This document shows, one piece after another, positions 1-8,427 of a stretch of 64,000 bases of DNA. The notes under the pieces are model-generated. The model worked only from the letters and a program-made list of their open reading frames with translations, searched no databases and was not told where the DNA came from. Position numbers and translations under genes: made by a program. Each line of letters opens with the position of its first letter. Position 1 is the stretch's first letter. The DNA comes from Mesobacillus subterraneus (GTDB taxonomy: Bacteria; Bacillota; Bacilli; Bacillales; Cytobacillaceae), in assembly GCF_020524355.2 (NCBI RefSeq), contig NZ_CP129019.1:4524001-4588000 (forward strand). Reading direction: 5' to 3'.

Positions 1-44
1 GCTGGAGCCAGGAAAAGCCAATACCAGAGGTTCCGGTTTCGCAT
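1..44 (-). CDS. Start of sugar ABC transporter permease (partial)
   Basis: Only the first 14 codons lie in the window. The minus strand reads MRNRNLWYWLFLAPA, a short basic N-terminus running into a hydrophobic segment, as in MalF/UgpA-type permeases of carbohydrate importers. An AGGAGG ribosome binding site lies at 53-58, eight bases before the ATG. It follows the substrate-binding lipoprotein gene on the same strand, so it is very probably the first permease of that importer. The family call rests on the N-terminus and the neighbour. Confidence 0.7.
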   Translation of the reverse strand, partial: MRNRNLWYWLFLAP

Positions 45-120
45 CTGTAAATCCTCCTATCTTTGTGATATCAGGGGAAACAAATCTCTTTCCTAAGAAG
101 TCTATGTAAAACCTCTTCAT

Positions 121-164
121 GGAAAAAAGATAGGAAACAAAACAGCCGCAGCCGTTCTGTTTCC
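121..164 (-). terminator. Intercistronic hairpin between binding protein and permease genes
   Basis: The stem GGAAACAAAAC/GTTCTGTTTCC (133-164) with one mismatch is followed on the minus strand by a T-rich run. A leaky terminator after the binding-protein gene is typical of ABC importers, where the binding protein must be made in excess. Confidence 0.6.
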
Positions 165-182
165 TTCCTTTGTTAAAACCTA

Positions 183-1490
183 TTACTTACGAGCTTCTGT
201 CCAAGCTTTCGAAGACTCTTCGACTAATTCGTCCCATGTCATTTCGCCGCTTACATATTTTTGGATGTTGATTCCAAGCTTTTCTTGTCCCCATCCAGTT
301 GGGTAACCCATGAAAGTCCAAGCCAATGTTTTGCCAGCTGAAGAGTATTCATAGATTTCTTTTGCAAGTGGATCAGAGATCTTGCTAGCGTCGTATCCTT
401 CATAAGCAGGAATGAATTTGAAATCTTCGATTACCGCTGTTTTACCTTCTTCAGAAGTATATAACCAGTCTAAGAAGTCTTTAGCTGCTGCTACTTCTTT
501 TTCGTCCTTGTTGCTGTTAACAGCCCAGTACATTGGCACGCCAACCGGGATTGAATCTTCTTTATAGCCTTCAACTGGGATCGGAAGGATTCCTACGCCG
601 CTGCTCGCAAGCTCTTCGTCGATTCCAGCGATTGACCCGGATACCCAGTTACCTTGCTGGATGATTGCTGCTTTGCCAGTAGAGAACAACTCTTCCACTT
701 GCTTAGCGTAGTCAAGGCTTACAGTAGGCTGGTCAGAGTATTTGTTCTGCAGGTCAAGAATCTTCTTGAATGCATCACCGTGTTCAAAAGTAACTTCCTT
801 CGATTCGAATGCGTTGATTACGTTTTGGTCAAACTCAGGCGCAAGGAACACGTTTGAAAGGTGAAGTCCAGTTACCCATGTTTCTTTTGCTGGAAGAGCA
901 AATACAGATGTAAGACCAAGGTCTTTCTTCTTGCTGTCTAAAGTCTTTACTGCATCTTCCAAAGCGCTGTAGCTAGTGATGCTCTTTGGATCGATACCAG
1001 CTTTTTCAAAAATCTCTTTGTTATAGATGAAGCCGTAGCCTTCCTGGTTGTACGGAAGTCCAAGTACTTTGTCGTCTTTTGTTACGCCTTCAAGAGTTCC
1101 GCTAAGAGCAGCTTTTGCAGCTTCTGTGTCAGAAAGGTCTGCGAGCTTATCATTCCAGTCTGCAACGTCCTGAGGTCCGCCTACGTTATAAATAGTAGGT
1201 TCGTTGCCAGAAGCGAACTTTGATTTAAGTGCTGCGCCGTAATCTTCGCCGCCGCCCACAGTTGTAATGTTGATGTCAACATCTTTATTTGCTTCTTCAT
1301 AAGCTTTTGCAATGTCTTCGAACTGATCCTTGAACTCAACCTTGAATTGGAAAATATCAACGGTTACTTTCTCCCCGTCTTTTCCATTTTCGCCAGAAGT
1401 CTTGTCATCGCTTGATGAACATCCTGCAAGTCCTCCGCCAATCAAAAGTCCCAGAGAAAGAACTGCTGGAAATAGTTTTTTTGCTTTCAT
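183..1490 (-). CDS. Sugar ABC transporter substrate-binding lipoprotein
   Basis: A 435-residue extracellular solute-binding protein of the MalE/family 1 type. It would capture a sugar or oligosaccharide outside the membrane and deliver it to an ABC permease. The N-terminus has a lipoprotein signal: basic MKAKK, a hydrophobic stretch and a lipobox LAGC near residues 21-24, then a Ser/Asp-rich linker. The body carries features usual for the family, such as GLPYNQEGYGFIYNKEIFEKA and a late GYPTGWGQ segment. I start at the ATG at 1490 rather than the upstream in-frame ATG at 1523, because GGGGG (about 1500-1504) sits eight bases before it and the signal peptide then begins normally. The permease gene follows. 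The actual sugar cannot be read from sequence. Confidence 0.88.
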   Translation of the reverse strand: MKAKKLFPAVLSLGLLIGGGLAGCSSSDDKTSGENGKDGEKVTVDIFQFKVEFKDQFEDIAKAYEEANKDVDINITTVGGGEDYGAALKSKFASGNEPTIYNVGGPQDVADWNDKLADLSDTEAAKAALSGTLEGVTKDDKVLGLPYNQEGYGFIYNKEIFEKAGIDPKSITSYSALEDAVKTLDSKKKDLGLTSVFALPAKETWVTGLHLSNVFLAPEFDQNVINAFESKEVTFEHGDAFKKILDLQNKYSDQPTVSLDYAKQVEELFSTGKAAIIQQGNWVSGSIAGIDEELASSGVGILPIPVEGYKEDSIPVGVPMYWAVNSNKDEKEVAAAKDFLDWLYTSEEGKTAVIEDFKFIPAYEGYDASKISDPLAKEIYEYSSAGKTLAWTFMGYPTGWGQEKLGINIQKYVSGEMTWDELVEESSKAWTEARK

Positions 1491-1522
1491 TGTGAGATAC
1501 CCCCAAATATTTATTTTTTGCA

Positions 1523-1554
1523 TGCAACCACTTGCATTCCGAAACCGTTTGCAT
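1523..1554. promoter_or_regulatory. LacI-family operator-like palindromes
   Basis: TGCAACCACTTGCA at 1523-1536 has TGCAA/TTGCA arms. The adjacent 1541-1553, read on the minus strand, gives GCAAACGGTTTC, also LacI/CcpA-like. They sit just upstream of the importer's binding-protein gene, where a sugar-responsive repressor would act. The repressor gene is not in the window. Confidence 0.45.
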
Positions 1555-1598
1555 ATTTTTGCATAAATCCATAGAAGTAATTGTTATACACAACATCA

Positions 1599-1612
1599 TT
1601 AAAACGCTTACA
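1599..1612. promoter_or_regulatory. cre-like site (CcpA)
   Basis: TTAAAACGCTTACA matches the catabolite-response consensus TGWAANCGNTNWCA at 13 of 14 positions (second base T instead of G). It lies about 110 bases upstream of the importer's first gene, fitting carbon catabolite control of sugar uptake. Confidence 0.5.
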
Positions 1613-1688
1613 TGTTTAGGATAAAAGTAAGGAAAACATTGATGTAAATGGATTCCTGAACATTTTGGCTATACTGCCACCCTTGATA

Positions 1689-1702
1689 TGCAAACGATTG
1701 CA
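1689..1702. promoter_or_regulatory. LacI-family operator-like palindrome
   Basis: TGCAAACGATTGCA has TGCAA/TTGCA arms around a central ACGA, with spacing like that of 1523-1536. Two similar palindromes about 165 bases apart upstream of one importer suggest cooperative binding or looping by a local LacI-type regulator. Confidence 0.45.
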
Positions 1703-1921
1703 GCTGTGGATTCATAATAGCATATGATTATTAGGAAGACAATATGTAAGTTTAAGAGAAATTTACATTTTGAGATTATGAGGTTGTAACTGCAGAATAG
1801 GGAGCCTACCCTATCCTTAGAAAAAGAGATGAACTAGTATATACACGTATTAGTTGCTGTCGAGAGTTTGAAGGTCTATCATGATTGATAATACTGAAAA
1901 ATAATGACTGAAGGTGAAGAT

Positions 1922-2782
1922 ATGATTAAATGTATAGCTACAGATATGGACGGGACATTGTTGACTGCTTCCCAGCAGATTACTGCGGAGAATAAGGAAG
2001 CGATTTTAAAAGCAAAAGAGCAGGGAGTAGAAGTCGTTGTCGCAACCGGAAGATCGTTCCAGGAAGCAAGTTTCGTTTTTGAGGAAGCAGGTCTTAAGCT
2101 GCCGATGATTTGTGTGAATGGAGCCGAGGTTCGTTCGGAGGATGGGGAAATCGTTTCTTCAAGCCCGCTGAACAAGGATGAGGCTCGGCAGGCAGCGCTA
2201 AGACTTGTGGAAAGCGGCGTGTATTTCGAGGTATACACCAATACAGGCACCTTTACTGAAGATGAGGATATGGCGGTCACGATCATTGTTGATATTTTCT
2301 CAACCGCAAATCCTGAAGTGCCGATCGAAAAAATCGCAGAGGCTGCTGAGGAAAGAATTCATAAGGGACTGATTAAGAAGATTGACCATTATGACGAATT
2401 ATTCGAGGACGACCAATATGAAATCTACAAGCTGTTGGCTTTTTCACTGGATGATGACAAGCTTGAGGCCGCAAAGGCTGGGCTGAAGGAAATTTCAGGG
2501 CTTGCGGTCAGTTCCTCCGGGCGTGAAAACATTGAAATCACAAGCTTAGATGCTCAAAAGGGAGTCGCCCTGGAAAAATTCGTCGCATCAAGAGGAATCA
2601 GCCTGGAAGAAACAATGGCGCTTGGCGACAATTTCAATGACGTATCGATGATGAAAAAAGTCGGCAAACCGGTAGCGATGGGCAATGCAGCGCAGGAAAT
2701 CAAAGAACTTTGCGGCGAAGTGACAGCGACGAATGAAGAAAGCGGCGTAGGGAAAGCAATTATGAAGGTACTGGACATTTAA
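1922..2782 (+). CDS. Cof-type HAD-superfamily sugar-phosphate phosphatase
   Basis: A 286-residue hydrolase of the HAD superfamily, Cof/YwpJ-like group with a type IIB cap. Such enzymes dephosphorylate sugar phosphates and flavin or pyridoxal phosphates in the cytoplasm. Motif I is DMDGT (Asp at about residues 8 and 10, nucleophile and acid/base). Motif IV is ALGDNFNDVSMM near residues 227-238, with the GDxxND magnesium ligands. The cap lies between. I chose the ATG at 1922 because AAGGTG ends six bases before it, whereas the upstream ATG at 1904 has no ribosome binding site and adds six residues ahead of the usual family start. It is divergent from the sugar importer. The substrate is unknown. 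Confidence 0.88.
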   Translation: MIKCIATDMDGTLLTASQQITAENKEAILKAKEQGVEVVVATGRSFQEASFVFEEAGLKLPMICVNGAEVRSEDGEIVSSSPLNKDEARQAALRLVESGVYFEVYTNTGTFTEDEDMAVTIIVDIFSTANPEVPIEKIAEAAEERIHKGLIKKIDHYDELFEDDQYEIYKLLAFSLDDDKLEAAKAGLKEISGLAVSSSGRENIEITSLDAQKGVALEKFVASRGISLEETMALGDNFNDVSMMKKVGKPVAMGNAAQEIKELCGEVTATNEESGVGKAIMKVLDI

Positions 2783-2788
2783 TTTTTG

Positions 2789-2860
2789 AGTGGATTAGAA
2801 ATTCTGATTTATTAGTGGATTAGAAATTCTGAATTTTAGTGGAGTAAGGCTTCTGATTTT
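2789..2860 (+). repeat. Short tandem repeat, three units of 24-25 bp
   Basis: Units starting at 2789, 2814 and 2838 share AGTGGATTAGAAATTCTGA. The third is degenerate (AGTGGAGTAAGGCTTCTGA). The array fills most of the gap between the HAD phosphatase and the next gene. Confidence 0.8.
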
Positions 2861-2894
2861 AGAATGGGCTTTATATTAGGAAAGGACGTGTGTC

Positions 2895-3992
2895 ATGAAA
2901 AGATTCTTGTATGTGATGTTGGCAATGCTGCTGATGATTGCAGGCTGTTCAGGTGGCGGTGATGAAACGAAGCCTGCTGGTGAAGTGAAACAAAAACCAG
3001 AAGACAAAGAAGCGGTTGCCCAGGCCGAACAGCTTGAGGTTGTCGCAGAAAATCTGGAAGTGCCGTGGTCAATCAATAAAAGCGGCGCTACCTTTTACTT
3101 GAGCGAACGCCCGGGTTCAATTGTAAAAGTGGAAGGCAGTAACACAGAGAGACAGAAGGTTTCTTTTAAAAAGGAAGTGTCACAAGCTGCTGAAGCCGGA
3201 TTTCTTGGCTTTGTGCTCGCGCCAGATTTCGAGCAGTCCAACAAGGCCTTTGCCTATTACACATACGAGAATGGCACCGGACAGTTCAATCGGATTGTCG
3301 AACTGACTTTGAACAATGGCGATTGGGAGGAAGGCAAGCTGCTACTTGATAAAATCCCGAGCGGACGCTTTCACCACGGAGGCAGGCTGAAAATCGGACC
3401 GGATGGAAAGCTATACGCCACGGCAGGTGATGCGGCAACCAATCCGGAAATTGCCCAGGATTTAAGTTCGCTCGGCGGCAAAATCCTGCGCCTGAATCTA
3501 GATGGATCTGTTCCGGCAGATAACCCATTTGAAAACTCCTATGTCTACAGCTATGGTCACCGAAATCCGCAGGGACTGACTTGGTCGGAGGATGGCGCGC
3601 TTTATGCCAGTGAACACGGACCCTCCGCGCATGATGAAATCAATCTGATTGAGGCCGGGAAAAACTATGGCTGGCCGGAGATAACCGGCGATGACACGAA
3701 GCAAGGGATGGAAGCGCCGATTTTCCAGTCAGGAAGTGATACATGGGCACCATCGGGAATGGCTGCGTATGAAGGGAAGTTATATGTCGCAACATTAAGA
3801 GGCAATGCGTTGCGCGAGTTCAATCCTGCCGCGAAAACAACAAGGGAAGTCGTCACTGGATTAGGGAGAATACGCGATGTCATCGTGGATGGGGAGTATC
3901 TTTACTTCATCAGCAACAATACAGACGGCCGCGGCACCCCGGGTGAAGGCGATGACAGACTTTATCGTGTAAAAGTTGACCGATTGCGCTAA
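2895..3992 (+). CDS. PQQ-type glucose/sorbosone dehydrogenase family lipoprotein
   Basis: A 365-residue secreted lipoprotein of the soluble aldose sugar dehydrogenase (YliI/GDH-B, six-bladed beta-propeller) family. The signal peptide ends in the lipobox IAGC near residues 15-18, then GGGDE. Family blocks are in order: FHHGGRLKIGPDGKLY, an LGGKILRLNLDG segment, YSYGHRNPQGL and YASEHGPSAHDEINL with GKNYGWP. These residues line the PQQ and calcium site in characterised relatives. Most bacilli cannot make PQQ, so substrate, cofactor use and even activity are uncertain. The start is well placed after AGGAAAGGACG. It stands between two repeat arrays, with a TetR/ABC operon converging from the other side. 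Confidence 0.85.
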   Translation: MKRFLYVMLAMLLMIAGCSGGGDETKPAGEVKQKPEDKEAVAQAEQLEVVAENLEVPWSINKSGATFYLSERPGSIVKVEGSNTERQKVSFKKEVSQAAEAGFLGFVLAPDFEQSNKAFAYYTYENGTGQFNRIVELTLNNGDWEEGKLLLDKIPSGRFHHGGRLKIGPDGKLYATAGDAATNPEIAQDLSSLGGKILRLNLDGSVPADNPFENSYVYSYGHRNPQGLTWSEDGALYASEHGPSAHDEINLIEAGKNYGWPEITGDDTKQGMEAPIFQSGSDTWAPSGMAAYEGKLYVATLRGNALREFNPAAKTTREVVTGLGRIRDVIVDGEYLYFISNNTDGRGTPGEGDDRLYRVKVDRLR

Positions 3993-4096
3993 TTTAGTTA
4001 GTTTTTTATAAATTTTTAAAGCAGTCGCATAAAAAGGCGCTAAACAGCTGGAAGCTAGGCGGGTTTATCCATAAACGAGAACCTTAGCAGGAAGGT

Positions 4097-4236
4097 TATA
4101 GCGAAAAATCGAATATTATAGCGAAAAATTGATTTTTATAGCGGAAACTTGATTTTTATAGCGAAAAATCCAATAATATAGCGAAAATCTGATTTTTAAA
4201 GCGAAATCTATATTTTTATAGCGAATTGGAAATTCT
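4097..4236 (+). repeat. 20-bp tandem array (TATAGCG family), seven units
   Basis: TATAGCG (TAAAGCG once) recurs at 4097, 4117, 4137, 4157, 4177, 4197 and 4217, an exact 20-bp period. Between these are A/T-rich runs such as AAAAATTGATTTT. The array lies between convergent genes. The same unit in reverse orientation forms another array at 51767-51880. Confidence 0.9.
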
Positions 4237-4264
4237 CTGCGATTTTTTCCAGTTTCCAAAACAA

Positions 4265-4288
4265 AAACCGGGCACGCACACCCGGTTT
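4265..4288 (-). terminator. Terminator of the TetR/ABC operon
   Basis: AAACCGGG/CCCGGTTT with an eight-base loop. On the minus strand it is followed by TTTTTGTTTT. It overlaps the stop codon of the TetR gene. Confidence 0.8.
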
Positions 4289-4946
4289 ATTCTTTGCTGC
4301 TATTTGGTTTAGCCAATCCATGCATGATGAATTGAATTGTCGCCTCTATTTCTGCTTCATCGTCCCAGTCTGCTTCGGGAAGGATCATATATCGTGCAAT
4401 CAAATAGCCAAATACGGATGTAAACGTCATTCTCACGACGCTATAGGCTGGAATCTCAATGACTTGTCCTTTTGCCTGATAATGTTCGACAATTTTCTCG
4501 AAGCGTTCATATACTTTTAATGCAATATGTTCCTTAAATAATTCCCTCAATTCAGGATGGAACGGAATTTCCTGCACCAGAATTTTAACTGTAGCAAGAT
4601 TTTTGATAAGGAAATCACGGCGATTCAAAAGCATGGCAGTAAGAAAATCTTCAAAATGCTCGTAATCCTGATGAAGGACCTTCTGCAAATCTTTTATGAT
4701 AAAAGGTGCCACAAACTTTGCCATCACGGGAGCGACAATTGCCAGCAGCAAATCCTTCTTCGTTTTATAATGCCTGAAAATCGTACCTTCAGCGACGCCT
4801 GCCTTTTTGGCGATTTCACTGGTTGACGTAGCGGAATATCCTTTCTCGGCAAAAGATTCGATTGCTGATATGATGATTTTCTTCTGCTTATCAGTCAGTT
4901 CGTCTCCGTCCATTAGCTCGTCAATTTTAAAGTCTTGATCACTCAT
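4287..4946 (-). CDS. TetR/AcrR-family regulator (YfiR-like)
   Basis: A 219-residue repressor. The N-terminal helix-turn-helix domain covers about residues 18-65, with the signature AIESFAEKGYSATSTSEIAKK then AGVAEGTIFRHYKTKKDLL. The C-terminal part is the helical ligand/dimer domain. It is the last gene of a three-gene operon with an ABC-2 exporter ATPase and permease, the same association as B. subtilis yfiLMN-yfiR. Two identical palindromes upstream of the operon (6735 and 6784) are its likely operators, giving autoregulation. The start is supported by AAAGGAG seven bases before the ATG. The ligand is unknown. Confidence 0.88.
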   Translation of the reverse strand: MSDQDFKIDELMDGDELTDKQKKIIISAIESFAEKGYSATSTSEIAKKAGVAEGTIFRHYKTKKDLLLAIVAPVMAKFVAPFIIKDLQKVLHQDYEHFEDFLTAMLLNRRDFLIKNLATVKILVQEIPFHPELRELFKEHIALKVYERFEKIVEHYQAKGQVIEIPAYSVVRMTFTSVFGYLIARYMILPEADWDDEAEIEATIQFIMHGLAKPNSSKE

Positions 4947-4967
4947 GAGTTGCTCCTTTCACCGCGG

Positions 4968-6000
4968 TTAAACTGCCCGGTGTTTCCGCAATGCCAAAAT
5001 ATTCAGGAACATGAACAGTGCTGAAAACCCGGCCAGCATCAATAGATTTCCATAGATGGCATCCCATCCATATCCTCTCACCATAATATCACGCAATGCC
5101 TCAGCAGCATAATACAGCGGAGTGATTGTCCCAAGCCAGCTCAGCCAATCGGAAATCGTATCAAGATTGATCAATCCAGAGAAGAAAAACTGCGGTACGA
5201 TGATGATCGGGATGAACTGGATCATCTGGAATTCATTATTGGCAAACGCCGATAACAGGGTGCCAAGCGTCAATGCTGTCATCGATAACAACAGAGTAAT
5301 CAGCAACACATAGATGAATGAACCTTCCATCAGCATTCCTAGGACGTAAATTGCATACCAGGCAATCAGCGTAGCCTGCAGCATTGTGAAGATTCCGAAG
5401 CCAAGGACATAGCCGATGACAATTTCCCATTTTCGCAGCGGGCTTGAGAGCAGTTTTTCAAGCGTGCCGCTCGTTCTTTCCCGTAAAAAAGAAATTCCGG
5501 AGATGAGGAACACAAAGAAGAAGGCGAAGAAGCCGAGCAATACCGGTCCAAAATAGTCAAACTGGCCCATTTCACTGGAGCCATGCAGATAATCGACGGT
5601 AAACTCCGTTTGTCCGTTAGCAGGGATCAGTGATTTGGTTGCCTTCTGGAACCATTTCATCACAGCGCCGTTCACAGATGGGTCGCTTCCTTCGAGAACA
5701 ATTTTATCCAGCATAGGGCCTTCAAAAACAATATACCCATCTATTTCATGATTCAATGTATCCTCCTTAGCAACTTTCAGAGAATCATATTCTGTTATTT
5801 TTGCGTCATCGATATCGAGTTTCTCCATCACAGGGTCCGGGATATCGACCAACCCGATCTTCGGGATATAGTTTTCCCCGTTAAAAACAAGGTGGAGCAT
5901 CGTCAGGATCAGGAGAGGGGGCAACAAGCATCATTGCCAGTGTTCTTTTATCCCTGAGGAATTGCCGGATAATCCTAATCACCAAAGCTCTAATTCTCAT
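4968..6000 (-). CDS. ABC-2 type export permease (frameshifted by +1 base)
   Basis: Membrane subunit of a drug/lipid-type ABC exporter, about 343 residues once corrected. It has an N-terminal membrane segment, a large extracellular loop and about five C-terminal membrane segments, with FLRERTSGTLEKLLSSPLRKWEIVIGYVLG-like coupling sequence (the usual RERxxGTLExL motif). The real start is the ATG at 6000, overlapping the end of the ATPase gene by 11 bases. Reading from it gives [20 protein letters not shown] and then leaves frame at a run of five G (5917-5921 on the plus strand). One base fewer restores APLLILTMLHLVF. This is either a sequencing error or a frameshift mutation. The downstream frame is otherwise intact. 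Confidence 0.8.
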
Positions 6001-6712
6001 GCTGAACACCTCCATAGGCTAAAAATGCTTCCTCGATGCTTGCAGAACCGGTCCGTTCCTTCAATTCATCAGGAGTTCCCACCGCGATCAGACGACCATC
6101 TCGTAACAATCCCAATCTGTCGCATTTCTCTGCTTCATCCATGACATGCGTTGTGACAATTAGCGTTTTTCCCTGTGTTTTCAAATGATAAAAACCCGAC
6201 CAGATGCTCTGGCGCAGCACAGGGTCGATGCCGACAGTCGGCTCATCGAGAATCAACAAATCCGGTTCATGCAGCAGTGCTGAAGCAAGGGAAAGACGGC
6301 GTTTCATGCCACCAGAATAATTGGTTACCAGCTTATTAAGATGCTGAGATAAATCCACAAGCTCCATCACTTCTAAAATACGCTTTTTCCGCTGAGCTCC
6401 CTTAAGACCAAATAAGGATGCGAAGAACTCCAGGTTTTCTTTCGCAGATAACTCAGTATAAAGTGCATCCGATTGGGCCATATAGCCAATCCTTTCAATC
6501 AGCTTCAGGGAAGGCATTTTTTCACCGAAAAGATAATTTTCACCTTCACTCGGCATTTCCAGGCCGACGAGCTGCCGAACGAGAGTCGTTTTTCCTGCTC
6601 CAGAAGGTCCAAGCAACCCGAATATTTCGCCGCTTTCAATTTCTAAATTAATATTCTTCAAGACATCATGCTTACCATAGCGTTTACTTACATTTTTGGT
6701 TGAAACAATCAT
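5990..6712 (-). CDS. ABC exporter ATP-binding protein
   Basis: A 240-residue ATPase of the DrrA/CcmA group that powers the permease encoded next to it. The Walker A is GPSGAGKTT near residue 37, the signature [15 protein letters not shown] near 130, the Walker [14 protein letters not shown] near 150 and the switch histidine THVMDEAE. The ribosome binding site AAAGGATGG precedes the ATG. The stop codon overlaps the permease start. The operon is ATPase-permease-TetR. The exported compound is unknown; relatives move antibiotics or lipids. Confidence 0.9.
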   Translation of the reverse strand: MIVSTKNVSKRYGKHDVLKNINLEIESGEIFGLLGPSGAGKTTLVRQLVGLEMPSEGENYLFGEKMPSLKLIERIGYMAQSDALYTELSAKENLEFFASLFGLKGAQRKKRILEVMELVDLSQHLNKLVTNYSGGMKRRLSLASALLHEPDLLILDEPTVGIDPVLRQSIWSGFYHLKTQGKTLIVTTHVMDEAEKCDRLGLLRDGRLIAVGTPDELKERTGSASIEEAFLAYGGVQHEN

Positions 6713-6734
6713 TGATTTTCACCATCCTTTTTAA

Positions 6735-6799
6735 AGTGAGTAATCACTCACTAAAAGAATAACTGAAAAGAAACACTTTGTAAAGTGAGTAATCACTCA
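6735..6799. promoter_or_regulatory. Two TetR-type operators upstream of the exporter operon
   Basis: AGTGAGTAATCACTCA occurs at 6735-6750 and again at 6784-6799, 49 bases apart. The core TGAGTAATCACTCA is a near-perfect palindrome of the kind bound by TetR-family dimers. The operon encodes its own TetR regulator, so autorepression is the simplest reading. Confidence 0.7.
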
Positions 6800-6831
6800 T
6801 AAATTATAACGAAAATCGACAATAATCAAAA

Positions 6832-6855
6832 AAAGTCCTCATGGCAGAGGACTTT
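6832..6855 (-). terminator. Terminator of the nos operon
   Basis: Stem AAAGTCCTC/GAGGACTTT with a six-base loop, followed on the minus strand by a run of T. It overlaps the stop codon of the last nos-operon gene. Confidence 0.85.
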
Positions 6856-7756
6856 ACATGATCTTAATCTTCAAGGAGTTCACTTGGCTGACTAACAACT
6901 CTTCATATTCCTTTTCGGCTGTGAAAAGAACTTCTTGTTCTCCTGCTTTGGGATTTTCCTTTTTTATTTTTTCAATTAAATCATTCTGGACCTTTTGTGT
7001 CAGGACGATCCGGGCGTATTGCTGCTGCTGGATGCTCCAGAACTTTTCTTCGCCAAATTGTGCAATCAGTCTTTTTGCTGCGTCTGAGCTGCTGTATTGA
7101 GCACGTACTTTTTCAATGGCTCCGTTCACTTCCTCATCTGTTACCTTATGTCCTTTTTCTTGGCCAAGCATTGCCATGACCCTTAGTCTGATGATTTGCG
7201 TCAAGAGCTGATTTTTATCCTGATTCAGCTTTTCCTGGTTATCCCAATAAGCAAGTGCTTCATCCAGCTTTTCTCCGGTATATTTTTCTCGGTCTGTTTC
7301 CCGGTTGATTTCAATATGAAGTTTATTGATGAACTGGTAAAATTCCAGGTCTTCATCTGTGATCCATTCACCATTAAGGGAAGCGACACCTTCCGCTTTT
7401 TTCACATTAAGGTTAATGACTTTTTCTTGCTTAAATCCGTCCTTTTCAAGAGTGAAAACTGCTTCCCATTCTCCTGCCATTGAAAATATGGCACTTCCAG
7501 AATAAACACCATCAGATATTTCTTCCAGTTCAACATTAATACTTCCATGGTCCATACTGGCCATCGCAAACTCGGCGGAAATCTGGAGGTCCTTTACAGC
7601 GGCTCCATCCTCCATCACCATGATTTCAAAGTTTGACTCTTTCCCGTTTGAAAAGACTGGTTCTTTGTTGATTTCTACATTCCAAACTGGCTCTTGACTG
7701 CAGCCTGTTAACTGTGTCGCTAGCAATATGAATAGTGAAAAGAATAATTTTTTCAT
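6854..7756 (-). CDS. YtkA/FixH-like plus SurA_N-like lipoprotein of the nos operon
   Basis: A 300-residue lipoprotein (lipobox LTGC, near residues 16-19) made of two parts. Residues about 25-120 resemble the YtkA/FixH beta-sandwich: FAMASMDHGSINVEL and FSMAGEWEAVFTLEKDG. The Met/His pattern could bind copper. Residues about 130-300 are helical and resemble the N-terminal substrate-binding region of SurA-type chaperone/prolyl isomerases. It overlaps nosF by ATGA and ends the nos operon, where clade II clusters usually carry the copper chaperone NosL. My inference is a NosL-like role, or a folding role for exported NosZ. No NosL-type sequence is present in the window. The domain calls are by pattern, not by search. 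Confidence 0.65.
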   Translation of the reverse strand: MKKLFFSLFILLATQLTGCSQEPVWNVEINKEPVFSNGKESNFEIMVMEDGAAVKDLQISAEFAMASMDHGSINVELEEISDGVYSGSAIFSMAGEWEAVFTLEKDGFKQEKVINLNVKKAEGVASLNGEWITDEDLEFYQFINKLHIEINRETDREKYTGEKLDEALAYWDNQEKLNQDKNQLLTQIIRLRVMAMLGQEKGHKVTDEEVNGAIEKVRAQYSSSDAAKRLIAQFGEEKFWSIQQQQYARIVLTQKVQNDLIEKIKKENPKAGEQEVLFTAEKEYEELLVSQVNSLKIKIM

Positions 7757-8427
7757 TTCTCCATGCCTCCTAATTCCTGAATTCTTAAAAAATCATCAAC
7801 TGTGTATTTCGTCATTTTTCCTTTATCTAAAAAAGCTACATGTGTACAGATTTGTTTGATTTCCTCTAAATGATGGGAAGAGAGCAGGATGGTTTTACCC
7901 GACAAAGAGTGAAGCACTTCCAGGATCTCCTTGCGGCCCATTGGGTCAATTCCGCTTGTAGGTTCATCCAGAATCAATATGTCGGAATCCTGATAAAGAG
8001 TGATGGCAAGCCCCAGTCTCTGGAGCATTCCTTTTGAATAGCCCTTGATGGACCTGTTCCGGTCTTCCCAAAGTCCCACGGAATTCAAGATCTGCTTTAT
8101 TTTTTTCGCATCCGCGTTTCCTTTGCCAGCCTGTGCAAAGAACACGATATTTTCGTAACCTGTCAAAGAGGGATATAGCATGAATTTTTCCGGCAAATAG
8201 GCAATCTCGTTTTTCCAGCGGTTATTCCTTTTTCGAGGCTTGCCATTTACGTGTATTTCGCCTTTCTTGATGGGAATCAGGCCAAGTAAACTATTGATAA
8301 AAGTAGACTTGCCAGCTCCGTTCCTGCCTACGAGGGCACATACTTCGTTTTTCTCGATAGAAAGGCTGATATTGTTCAAGATTTCATCATTTCCATATGA
8401 TTGTGTCAAACCAGAAACGCTGATCAT
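7753..8427 (-). CDS. nosF: NosF-like ABC transporter ATP-binding protein
   Basis: A 224-residue ATPase that pairs with NosY and NosD in the maturation of the copper sites of nitrous oxide reductase. Walker A GRNGAGKST (near residue 35), signature YSKGMLQRLGLAI (near 128), Walker B DILILDEPTSGIDP (near 150) and the switch SSHHLEEI are all present. The start codon overlaps the nosY stop and its stop overlaps the lipoprotein start, so these genes are translationally coupled. The gene assignment rests on position between nosY and the end of the nos operon. Confidence 0.88.
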   Translation of the reverse strand: MISVSGLTQSYGNDEILNNISLSIEKNEVCALVGRNGAGKSTFINSLLGLIPIKKGEIHVNGKPRKRNNRWKNEIAYLPEKFMLYPSLTGYENIVFFAQAGKGNADAKKIKQILNSVGLWEDRNRSIKGYSKGMLQRLGLAITLYQDSDILILDEPTSGIDPMGRKEILEVLHSLSGKTILLSSHHLEEIKQICTHVAFLDKGKMTKYTVDDFLRIQELGGMEK

